This document shows positions 8,060 to 15,656 of a stretch of DNA of 64,000 nucleotides, piece after piece. Position 1 is the stretch's first letter; each line of letters starts with the position of its first letter. Both the position numbers and the translations under genes were made by a program. Under the pieces are notes generated by a model. The model did not search any database and was not told the origin of the DNA. It worked only from the letters and a program-made list of their open reading frames with translations. The DNA is from Clostridia bacterium (GTDB taxonomy: Bacteria; Acidobacteriota; Terriglobia; Terriglobales; Acidobacteriaceae). The stretch is taken from assembly GCA_035561135.1 (NCBI GenBank), contig DATMYA010000008.1, positions 1-64,000 of the forward strand, read 5' to 3'.

Positions 8060-8608
8060 ATGCCTCCAGTCATCATTCCTCAAGTCATTATTCGTTCCTC
8101 CGATATCCATGCTGCCGGTTGTTTTGCGCTGGAGAAGATTCCTGCTGGCGTGCGCGTGCTCGAGTACACGGGCGACCGCATGGCCCACAAAGACGCCGAC
8201 GAGCTTTACAAAGGGCGTCCGTACACGTACCTGTTCGGCGTGGGTGACGGCGAGACCGTCATCGACGGTTATGGCATGGCGATGTACGTGAACCACTCCT
8301 GCACGCCGAATTGCGAGACGGAAGAGGACGACGACAATCGCGTGTGGATCATGTCCATACGCGAGATACAGCCGGGCGAAGAGCTGGTTTACGACTACTT
8401 CCTGTATGACGGCGATGGCGACGCGCCCTGCACGTGCGGAACCCCGAACTGCCGCGGAACGATGTATTCGCCGAAGGAAATCGCGCGGCGCAAGAGAGCC
8501 GCAACGAAGCTAGCAAACGCCACCAAGAAGCAAAACGGCGCGGCGAGCAAGCGTTCCGGGCCCACCACGAGCAAGAGTTCCGGGCAAAAGAAGAAGCGGG
8601 TCCGCTAG
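8060..8608 (+). CDS. SET-domain protein-lysine methyltransferase with Lys/Arg-rich tail
   Basis: 182 residues. The SET core is clear: G-x-G-C-F-A-like strand near 19-24, the pseudoknot motif N78-H79-S80-C-T-P-N-C, and E-L-V-Y111-D-Y-F with the catalytic Tyr. A post-SET zinc motif follows (C124, C126, C131 with the pseudoknot Cys). SET enzymes use S-adenosylmethionine to methylate lysines. From about residue 142 the protein becomes a disordered tail rich in Lys, Arg, Ser and Ala, ending K-K-K-R-V-R, resembling histone-H1-type or nucleic-acid-binding tails. Substrate in bacteria is unknown; the tail suggests DNA, RNA or ribosome association, or self-methylation (inference). Confidence 0.92.
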   Translation: MPPVIIPQVIIRSSDIHAAGCFALEKIPAGVRVLEYTGDRMAHKDADELYKGRPYTYLFGVGDGETVIDGYGMAMYVNHSCTPNCETEEDDDNRVWIMSIREIQPGEELVYDYFLYDGDGDAPCTCGTPNCRGTMYSPKEIARRKRAATKLANATKKQNGAASKRSGPTTSKSSGQKKKRVR

Positions 8609-8676
8609 GACCCGCTGCGATATTTCCACCTGAAGTGAACAATCTCTGAAGAACGGCGTCTCAAGCGAACGTTGTT

Positions 8677-8705
8677 TGAGGCAAACCACGCCTGAGGCAA
8701 ACCAC
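8677..8705. repeat. 13-bp direct repeat
   Basis: TGAGGCAAACCAC occurs at 8677-8689 and again at 8693-8705, with three bases between the copies. It lies in the gap between the convergent SET and STAS genes. No function apparent. Confidence 0.6.
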
Positions 8706-8722
8706 ATCAGGACCGAGCCGGT

Positions 8723-9079
8723 TTAGACCTTGGCTGCCTGTCCGAATGCCTTGAGCGCCTGCTCCAGGGTTTCGTGAACGTCGAACACGGTGACGAGTTT
8801 CGTGACCTGTAGAAGCTGGCCGACGCGAGGCGTCAGGTTGGCAAGCTTGATGTCGCCCTTAGCGCTGCGCGCGGAGGTGAAAAGGCCTACGAGAGTTCCC
8901 AGCCCGCCGCTATCGATGTAACTAACTTCGTGAAGATTAAGAATGATGCGGTTCGCCTTCGAGAGCGTGGCCTTGACTGTGTCGCGCAGCAGGGCGGACT
9001 CTTCGCCGAAGACGATGCGGCCATGGCAGTCGATGACCGTAATGCCGTCGATGACGCGGGTATTCAGCTTGAGTTGCAT
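8723..9079 (-). CDS. STAS-domain anti-sigma factor antagonist
   Basis: 118 residues from ATG 9079, which has GGAAAGG about eight bases upstream; a longer in-frame extension to 9145 has no ribosome site and reads as non-protein. The sequence is a single STAS domain of the SpoIIAA/RsbV type; the phosphorylatable Ser (S57) sits in Y-I-D-S-G-G-L-G. Such proteins bind and sequester a kinase-type anti-sigma factor when unphosphorylated. No RsbW-like kinase or PP2C phosphatase is adjacent, so the partner must be elsewhere. Confidence 0.92.
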   Translation of the reverse strand: MQLKLNTRVIDGITVIDCHGRIVFGEESALLRDTVKATLSKANRIILNLHEVSYIDSGGLGTLVGLFTSARSAKGDIKLANLTPRVGQLLQVTKLVTVFDVHETLEQALKAFGQAAKV

Positions 9080-9311
9080 GGTCGTGCCTTTCCATCTCGA
9101 ACTTTCGTGACGGCACAGCGTATCGCGCTTGTAGCGTCTGCGCAAGTTCCCGTGACGAAAACGCGCTGACCACTGGACACGGGGCTAGGCTTGACTGAGG
9201 CGGCTCCTATCCTTTCGCCTGGTGCACAGCCGCGGCACAAGTGAGTCGTCGCGAAGAGCAAAAAGCTGTACGGCAGAGCGGGTCGGCAAAACGGTATAAT
9301 CGACGCTTCCC

Positions 9312-11282
9312 ATGAGCTACACGGTTCTGGCACGCAAGTATCGTCCGCAGCGGTTTGCCGATGTGATCGGACAAGATCACGTCACGCGCACGCTGAAGAA
9401 TGCTATCGAGCAGCAACGCATCGCCCACGGCTACATCTTCAGTGGACATCGCGGCATCGGCAAGACGACGATTGCGCGCATCCTGGCAATGGCGCTCAAT
9501 TGCCGCTCCGCGGAGCATCCAGTCAGCGAGCCTTGCGGCGTGTGCGATAGCTGTCGCGAGATTCGTGAGGGTTCGGTGGGCGCGATGGACGTCATCGAAA
9601 TCGATGCTGCGACGAACCGTGGCATCGAAGAAGTTCGCGGACTCATCGCTACGGCAACGGCCGAACCGGCGCGCGACCGCTACCGTATTTTCATCCTCGA
9701 CGAAGCTCACCAGGTGACCGACGCGGCGTTCAATGCGTTGCTCAAGACTCTGGAAGAGCCTCCGCCGTGGGTCATCTTCATGATGGCCACGACGCAGCCA
9801 GAAGATATCCCGCAGACCATTCGGTCACGCTGCCAGCACTTCAGCTTTCATGCCGTGCGCTTTGACGACATTGTGGGACAGCTGCGCTCGATTGCACAGC
9901 AGGAGAATCTGCAGGTCGATGACGACGCGCTCGCAATGCTGGCCGAAGCCGGCGACGGATCGATGCGCGACGCGCTCAGCATCATGGATCAGGCGATCGC
10001 CTGCTGCGGCACTTCCCTGTCGGCAGAGGTCGTGCGCGGACTGATTGGAACGGTTTCGTCCGATACCTTGGAACATGTGATGCAAGCGGTGCACGAAAAC
10101 TCCGCTGAGCAGGCGCTGCGCATCGTGGACAAGCTGATCGTAGAAGGCCACAGCGTTGTGCACTTCGCGAAGCAAATGGTGCGCTTCCTGCGCAACGCAA
10201 TCATGGCGAAGGTAGCAGGCGGCGACTCGCCCTTGCTGCAAATCTCTTCCGACGAGCGTGCGCGCGTGGTGCGCATTGCTGAGCTTTTCACGGAAGAAGA
10301 CCTGACGCGTTTTCTACAAATCATTTTGCGCACGCACGGCGACGTGAGCTACAAGCAGGAACAGCGATTCCATTTGGAACTAGGCATTCTGAAGTTGGTA
10401 CATGCGCAACGATTGCTGCCGCTGGAACAGTTGTTGAGCGATGCGGCACTGCCGCGTCCAGCAGCAACGGCGCGAAGCACCGGGGCTTCTCCTCAGCGAG
10501 CGGCAGGTTCGGCAGCGCCGGGCCGACCTGCGCAGCCAGCAACTCCGCCGCGCACTCCGTTCGAGCAAGAGCGCGGAGGATCGCCGTTCGGCTCAGAGAC
10601 GCGTCCCTCTCGCCCGTCTCCATTCGACGCTGACAGGGCGCGCAAGGATAGTGGCCCCAAAGGCAGCATGAGTGCCGAATCGTCCGGACCGTTTGGCAGC
10701 ACACCGATGACGTCGATGCCGCCCGTGAACTCGGCTCCTTCACACAGCGCACGGTCCATTCCGCCGCGTCCACACTCGCGCGTGGACGCCGCGCCAGCAA
10801 TGATGACGAGCGGCGCTACAGCCGTGGCGTTGGCTGTGGAACCGGTCGCAACGCCTGAGCCGCAGCTTCCGCAGCCATCGGTCAACATAGGAGCGGCTTT
10901 CGACGTCAGTGTCGAGACGGTTCGCGACGCGGTGCTCGCTGCCTTGCAAGCGGCGGGGCAGAATATCTTGCTTTCATCGCTCGAAGAGGGCGACTGGGCG
11001 CTCGAGGGCGCGGAAGTAATCGTCAAAGCGGCGATGTCTCAGAAGCTGATCGATCTTGCGCTCGGGGCCGATCTGAAGAAGCAGGTCAATGCGGCTGCAT
11101 CCAAGATCGCTGGGGGCGCGCTCAAGGTGCGCGTCGTGAGCGGCACGCCGACTTCCACCGGCAAACCGCTGGCGCGGAGCAAGTCCGCAGCAGGGCATGG
11201 GCGCGCCGCTGACGAGCCTCTGGTGAAGCGAATGATCGAGAAATTCGGCGCCGAAGTCCGTACGGTTATCGAAGACCGATAG
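9312..11282 (+). CDS. dnaX: DNA polymerase III subunit gamma/tau
   Basis: 656 residues. The clamp-loader AAA+ module occupies residues 1-365: G45-H-R-G-I-G-K51-T Walker A, zinc Cys at C64, C75, C78 and C81, and D130-E-A-H Walker B-like box. Residues 380-510 are a Pro/Ser/Ala-rich linker, and a conserved C-terminal domain (about 520-650) follows, as in long tau-type proteins. DnaX assembles the sliding-clamp loader of the replicative polymerase. First gene of dnaX-ybaB-recR. No obvious slippery A-run with pseudoknot was noticed, so a short gamma form is not supported here. Confidence 0.96.
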   Translation: MSYTVLARKYRPQRFADVIGQDHVTRTLKNAIEQQRIAHGYIFSGHRGIGKTTIARILAMALNCRSAEHPVSEPCGVCDSCREIREGSVGAMDVIEIDAATNRGIEEVRGLIATATAEPARDRYRIFILDEAHQVTDAAFNALLKTLEEPPPWVIFMMATTQPEDIPQTIRSRCQHFSFHAVRFDDIVGQLRSIAQQENLQVDDDALAMLAEAGDGSMRDALSIMDQAIACCGTSLSAEVVRGLIGTVSSDTLEHVMQAVHENSAEQALRIVDKLIVEGHSVVHFAKQMVRFLRNAIMAKVAGGDSPLLQISSDERARVVRIAELFTEEDLTRFLQIILRTHGDVSYKQEQRFHLELGILKLVHAQRLLPLEQLLSDAALPRPAATARSTGASPQRAAGSAAPGRPAQPATPPRTPFEQERGGSPFGSETRPSRPSPFDADRARKDSGPKGSMSAESSGPFGSTPMTSMPPVNSAPSHSARSIPPRPHSRVDAAPAMMTSGATAVALAVEPVATPEPQLPQPSVNIGAAFDVSVETVRDAVLAALQAAGQNILLSSLEEGDWALEGAEVIVKAAMSQKLIDLALGADLKKQVNAAASKIAGGALKVRVVSGTPTSTGKPLARSKSAAGHGRAADEPLVKRMIEKFGAEVRTVIEDR

Positions 11283-11291
11283 GTGGGAATG

Positions 11292-11600
11292 ATGAATCCG
11301 AAACAGCTCCAGGAAATGATGGCGCGAGCACAGGACATGCAGCGCGATCTGCAACAGAAGATGGCGGAAACGGTAGTGGAGGCGTCCTCCGGTGGCGGCA
11401 CCGTGACCGTAAAGATGAACGGACAGAAGCACGTACTGTCCATCAAGATCGAGCCTGACGTTGTGCAGTCCGGCGACGTCGAGATGCTGCAAGACATGAT
11501 TATGGCGGCCATCAACGAGGCGACTCGAAAGGTAGACGAAGCAATGCAATCCACCGTCGGCGGCATGCTGGGCGGGATGGGACTGCCGGGAATGTTTTGA
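11292..11600 (+). CDS. ybaB: Nucleoid-associated protein YbaB/EbfC
   Basis: 102 residues from ATG 11292, preceded by AGGTGG at about five bases; GTG 11283 and ATG 11289 are in frame but too close to that site. The N-terminal M-N-P-K-Q-L-Q-E-M-M helix, the V-E-A-S-S-G-G-G-x-V-T-V-K-M-N-G strand region and the Met/Gly-rich C-terminus are typical of the family. YbaB dimers bind DNA and the gene nearly always lies between dnaX and recR, as here. Confidence 0.95.
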   Translation: MNPKQLQEMMARAQDMQRDLQQKMAETVVEASSGGGTVTVKMNGQKHVLSIKIEPDVVQSGDVEMLQDMIMAAINEATRKVDEAMQSTVGGMLGGMGLPGMF

Positions 11601-11673
11601 AACAGTTGGCGATCGCGTGGAGTGGATCGCGGCGCGAATTGAAGCTAGCGCACGGATGTAGTGGAGAGACGAA

Positions 11674-12273
11674 TTGTCGAGATTTGCCGAGCCGATGGCT
11701 CGATTGATAGAAGAGTTGAAAAAGCTGCCAGGCGTTGGCAGCAAGAGCGCACAGCGGCTTGCCTTTCATATCCTGCGGTCGAGCGAGCAGGATGCCGAGT
11801 TGTTGTCCGACGCGATTCGCGACGTGAAGGCGAATCTGCGCCTATGCTCGGTTTGCAACAACATCACAGACGTCGATCCCTGCGTCTATTGCAGCAATAT
11901 GACTCGTAACCAGCGGCTGATCTGCGTAGTCGAGGAGCCGACGAACATCGCATCGATTGAGAAGACTCGACAGTACAACGGCGTCTATCATGTGCTGCAC
12001 GGCGCACTGTCACCGATTCACGGCGTCGGACCGGAACAACTGAGGATTTCTAACCTTGTGCGCCGGGTAGAGGAAGGAAACGCCGATGAAATCATCCTGG
12101 CTACGAATCCGACCGTCGAGGGTGAAGCAACAGCCGTGTATCTTTCAAGGCTGCTGAAACATGCAGCGGTGAAGGTCACGCGCATTGCAACCGGCATTCC
12201 GGCAGGCAGCGACATCGAGTATGCAGACGAAGTAACGATGCAGAAAGCTATGGAAGGCCGGCGGGACATGTAA
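11674..12273 (+). CDS. recR: Recombination protein RecR
   Basis: 199 residues, the usual length. The start is a TTG with GGAGAG about seven bases upstream. Order: helix-hairpin-helix (L-P-G-V-G-x-K-S-A-Q-R, 18-28), Cys4 zinc finger (C58, C61, C70, C73), Toprim domain (V-V-E87-E-P and the later N-P-T-V-E-G-E-A-T) and C-terminal Walker-B-like region with [12 protein letters not shown]. RecR acts with RecO to load RecA at gaps. A strong terminator follows. Confidence 0.97.
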   Translation: MSRFAEPMARLIEELKKLPGVGSKSAQRLAFHILRSSEQDAELLSDAIRDVKANLRLCSVCNNITDVDPCVYCSNMTRNQRLICVVEEPTNIASIEKTRQYNGVYHVLHGALSPIHGVGPEQLRISNLVRRVEEGNADEIILATNPTVEGEATAVYLSRLLKHAAVKVTRIATGIPAGSDIEYADEVTMQKAMEGRRDM

Positions 12274-12311
12274 CGTTGGCAGTCGGCGAAGCCGTTCAAC
12301 TTACAAAAATA

Positions 12312-12333
12312 AAAAGGGGCTGCGGCCCCTTTT
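12312..12333. terminator. Bidirectional rho-independent terminator
   Basis: A perfect 9-bp stem AAAAGGGGC/GCCCCTTTT (12312-12320 with 12325-12333) with tetraloop TGCG. A-rich left and T-rich right flanks serve recR (+) and the convergent receiver gene (-). Confidence 0.92.
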
Positions 12334-12378
12334 CTGCTGGTTTGGGCTCGTAAGAAAGCCAGTGGATTCAGGACCTTG

Positions 12379-12753
12379 CTATTCGCGGAGCTTCGCGAGC
12401 AAGTCCTGCGGGTGAACCGGCTTAGCCAGTATTTCGAACTCGTGTCCCTGGGCTCGTGCGGTTTCCAGAAGATCCGCCGTGGCGGCCTGGCCTGAGAACA
12501 AAAGAATTTTGCAGCCGGGCAGGAAGTTGCGGATGTTGATCGCTGCCTCGATGCCGTTCATGTCAGGCATGATCACGTCGCTGATGATGAGATCGGGGCG
12601 AACTTCGCGGGCAGTTTGGACAGCGCTCGTGCCGGTATAAACAGCAGAGGCATTGAATCCATGCTGGTTGAGAATAATGGCCAGCGTGTCGGCGATCACT
12701 CGTTCGTCGTCAACGACCAGAACTCTCGGTTTTGTTTTTGATGTCCCGTTCAT
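12379..12753 (-). CDS. Single-domain response regulator (receiver only)
   Basis: 124 residues from ATG 12753; the in-frame extension upstream to 12951 is not protein-like. A single CheY-like receiver: acidic pair D15-D16, phosphoacceptor D59 in I-I-S-D-V-I-M-P-D-M-N-G, and the late Lys in L-A-K-P-V. No output domain is present, so it likely works by protein contact or phosphorelay. No histidine kinase is adjacent. Unremarkable sequence of about 335 bases separates its start from the next gene's end. Confidence 0.9.
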   Translation of the reverse strand: MNGTSKTKPRVLVVDDERVIADTLAIILNQHGFNASAVYTGTSAVQTAREVRPDLIISDVIMPDMNGIEAAINIRNFLPGCKILLFSGQAATADLLETARAQGHEFEILAKPVHPQDLLAKLRE

Positions 12754-13088
12754 TCCAGATCCCAAGCCTTTGATGCAGAGAGGTCGACCAGCGATGCTGG
12801 ATTGATTATAAGTGATTCCCCAACACCGGGCGAAAGTCATGAGAACTTCAACAGACCACCTGAACGTGCAGCCTAGCTTCCTGAAATCAGTCCAGGCTTC
12901 CCTGAGAGGAACCCAGACGTAGGCAAGCAAGATGAACTCCCTCCAGCACAAGCTTTCCAGTTATGGTTCGGCGGTTGTGGCGAACTCCATCGCCTTGACT
13001 ACAACTACGAGCTTCAGGGCCGCAAGAGCGCCAGTCTTTCGCTGCTTTGAAGATATGCTTGCGGCCGCCCCAAGTTTATCAAAAAGTC
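12754..13088. other. Intergenic region, nothing recognised
   Basis: About 335 bases between the receiver gene start and the end of the dienelactone-hydrolase gene. It should hold the receiver promoter. No coding frame with protein-like composition, hairpin with T-run, or repeat was seen. Confidence 0.5.
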
Positions 13089-13838
13089 TCATTTGGCAGC
13101 ACTGAGGTGTTTCTGCAAGAAGGCAGTAGTCTTCTGCCATGCTTCTTTCGTGTCCGCTTCTCGGTATCCGGCTTTATTGTTCTCGTTTTCGAAGGCGTGA
13201 CCGGCATCGGGATAAATGTGAATTTCGACGGTCTTCCCCATCTGCTTCAACTGCTGCTCGAATTTTCGAACACTATCGACAGGAATGCCGCGATCCTGTC
13301 CGCCGAAAATCCCGAGAATGGAGGCATTGATCTTCTTGAGTTCGTCGGGTTCAGTTGCGAGGCGTCCGTAGTTGATGACAGAGGCTGCGAGTCGAGGCTC
13401 GTTGAGCGCGAGCATGAGCGAATATCCGCCTCCCATGCACCATCCGATGGAACCGATCTTCTTTGGGTCCACGTTCTTCTGCGAGGCAAGATAGTTGAAG
13501 GCGGCCAGGAGATCGCGGCGTACGCGATCTTCCGGGAGACCTCGCATAATTTCGTGCGCCTCGTCCGGAGAGGTGGCAACTTTGCCGCGGTACAGGTCGA
13601 TGGCGAGTGAAGCGTATCCCTGATCAGCCAGCTTGGATGCCTGTTCCTTGACCCAGTCGTTGAGCCCCCACCACTCGTGAATGACGACGAGTGCGGGAAA
13701 CGGGCCTTTGCCTGCGGGGGTGTATAGCATCGCCGTGACGGTATCATCGCCACTCTTGTACGTGACCTGCTTGCTCTCCGCGGCGAGAGCGGTGAGCGAA
13801 AGCACAAATGCGAACACAATCGAGAGCAACACTTTCAT
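13089..13838 (-). CDS. Secreted dienelactone hydrolase family protein
   Basis: 249 residues from ATG 13838, preceded by a GGAGG-type site. Residues 1-20 are a signal peptide. The alpha/beta hydrolase shows the family nucleophile elbow G-W-C134-M-G-G-G with Cys instead of Ser, D182 in G-G-Q-D-R, and H214 in D-A-G-H-A-F. An early H-E-W-W-G-L-N strand end is also typical. Classical DLH hydrolyses dienelactone in chloroaromatic breakdown, but secreted relatives act on unknown esters; the exported location argues against a chlorocatechol role. Confidence 0.92.
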   Translation of the reverse strand: MKVLLSIVFAFVLSLTALAAESKQVTYKSGDDTVTAMLYTPAGKGPFPALVVIHEWWGLNDWVKEQASKLADQGYASLAIDLYRGKVATSPDEAHEIMRGLPEDRVRRDLLAAFNYLASQKNVDPKKIGSIGWCMGGGYSLMLALNEPRLAASVINYGRLATEPDELKKINASILGIFGGQDRGIPVDSVRKFEQQLKQMGKTVEIHIYPDAGHAFENENNKAGYREADTKEAWQKTTAFLQKHLSAAK

Positions 13839-13992
13839 GGCGCCTCCAGGTGCATTTAGAGATGCGCAGCGGAGTCGCGGTTGCAAAAAGATAAGGCACC
13901 GTTCACGGTCTTGCAGCCAGTTCAGCGCCTCGGGCTCGGCGATATCAACTTAGTGAAACCTCGCTGTCCTGTTTTTTGTAAGATGTGTAGAC

Positions 13993-15546
13993 ATGCACAA
14001 ACGCATACGTGCGCTCTTCCCTGTCCTGCTGGTGGCAATGTTCGCGCTGCAATCGCTGGCGCAGACGGCCACTCCGGCGCAACCACTTCGCTTCAGCATC
14101 ACGCTTGCAGATTCAGCTTCCGCAACACCGGTCTCGGGGCGGCTAATCGTATTCATGTCCACGCAGAAACCTAGAGGCAGTGCGATGGAGCCCGGGTTTG
14201 GCGGAAACACGCGCAACACGTGGATTGCTGCGCAGGAAGTGACGAACTGGAAGCCCGGCACGGCGGTCGAACTCGATCCGGACAGGCTTGCCTATCCCGC
14301 TCCGTTCTCCAAGGCTCCTGCTGGCGATTACTACGTCATGTCGTTCCTCGACGTAAATCACAACGCTGCGTATCGCACGTACGACGCGGGAGACATCATC
14401 GGCGATCGGATCATTGTCGAAAAGCTGAACCCGGCAATGTCGCAACCGATAGCGCTGAGGATTGAGCGAAAGGTTCCGGTGCGCGATGCGAAACCGTCGG
14501 AAGGCTCGGAGTTGTTCGATTTCGTCAGCCCTTCGCTGAGCGCGTTCTGGGGTCGTCCGATCCATATGCGTGGCGTGATCGTTCTGCCGCCCAGCTACAA
14601 GAAGAGTAGACAGCGGTATCCGACGGTGTACATGACGCACGGTTACGGCGCGACCCTCAACGTTCTTGCAGGACCTTACGCCCATGGATACGCCGACAAA
14701 ATGGCGGGCGGCGCTCCACAGATGATCTACGTGCTGCTGGATGAAAGTTGCCCTGGCGGCACACACGAGTTTGCCGATTCCGTAAACAACGGTCCCTGGG
14801 GACACGCACTTACGGCTGAGTTGATTCCGCATTTGGAAAAGAAATACCGGATGGACGCCAAGCCGAGCGGAAGATTTCTTACCGGGCATTCGTCTGGCGG
14901 ATGGGCAACACTGTGGCTACAGGTGAACTACCCGAAGATATTTGGCGGCACTTGGTCCACCTCTCCTGACCCCACCGACTTCCGCGACTTCATCGGGCCG
15001 GATCTCACGAAGGCCAACACGAATATGTATCGCAAGCCCGACGGCTCGCCATGGATGCTGGTCCGCATGGACGGGAAAGACGTGGAGGCGTTCGAAGACT
15101 TCGCCCGGCAGGAACGCGTGATGGGCGAATACGGCGGGCAGATCGCTTCCTTCGAATGGGTTTTCAGTCCGCGGGGACCGGATGGCCGGCCGATGCAACT
15201 GTTCGATCGTGACACCGGCGTTGTGCATCCCGCGGTGGCCAAATACTGGGTGGAACACTACGACATTTCAAGCGTTGTGCGGAAACGCTGGAAAGAGATT
15301 GGTCCGAGCCTGAAGGGCAAAATTAACGTGATTGTTGGTACGGCGGACACCTTTCATCTCGAAGGTCCCGCGCGGTTGCTTGACGGCGTTCTGAAGGATT
15401 TGGGTGCGGACGCGAAGGTCACGTATCTCGAAGGCCGCACGCACTTCGACCTTTTCAAGGATGGCCTCGACGAAACCATTGCGAAGGAGATGTACTCGGT
15501 GGCCCGTCCGAAGACGAAGGTGAAGTCTGCTGCTGGCGGCAAATAG
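13993..15546 (+). CDS. Secreted alpha/beta-hydrolase, putative esterase (enterochelin-esterase-like)
   Basis: 517 residues. Signal peptide 1-23 (…Q-S-L-A-Q). An N-terminal beta domain (about 30-165) precedes an esterase-D-like hydrolase domain: V-Y-M-T-H-G-Y-G near 215 and the nucleophile elbow G-H-S-S-G-G-W near 298. A late His in E-G-R-T-H-F-D is the likely catalytic His. Such two-part proteins resemble Fes/IroE and feruloyl-esterase-like enzymes, here probably periplasmic or extracellular. Substrate unknown. It is followed 110 bases later by an S46 peptidase on the same strand. Confidence 0.82.
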   Translation: MHKRIRALFPVLLVAMFALQSLAQTATPAQPLRFSITLADSASATPVSGRLIVFMSTQKPRGSAMEPGFGGNTRNTWIAAQEVTNWKPGTAVELDPDRLAYPAPFSKAPAGDYYVMSFLDVNHNAAYRTYDAGDIIGDRIIVEKLNPAMSQPIALRIERKVPVRDAKPSEGSELFDFVSPSLSAFWGRPIHMRGVIVLPPSYKKSRQRYPTVYMTHGYGATLNVLAGPYAHGYADKMAGGAPQMIYVLLDESCPGGTHEFADSVNNGPWGHALTAELIPHLEKKYRMDAKPSGRFLTGHSSGGWATLWLQVNYPKIFGGTWSTSPDPTDFRDFIGPDLTKANTNMYRKPDGSPWMLVRMDGKDVEAFEDFARQERVMGEYGGQIASFEWVFSPRGPDGRPMQLFDRDTGVVHPAVAKYWVEHYDISSVVRKRWKEIGPSLKGKINVIVGTADTFHLEGPARLLDGVLKDLGADAKVTYLEGRTHFDLFKDGLDETIAKEMYSVARPKTKVKSAAGGK

Positions 15547-15656
15547 CGTTGATGATCTCAGGCTGAAGCGCTAGATGCCCAGAACATGGTGGTTGATGAA
15601 AGTGAAGCCCGTGGCGCATCATAACCTCGCGATCCTACACGCAACGGAGACAAGAA

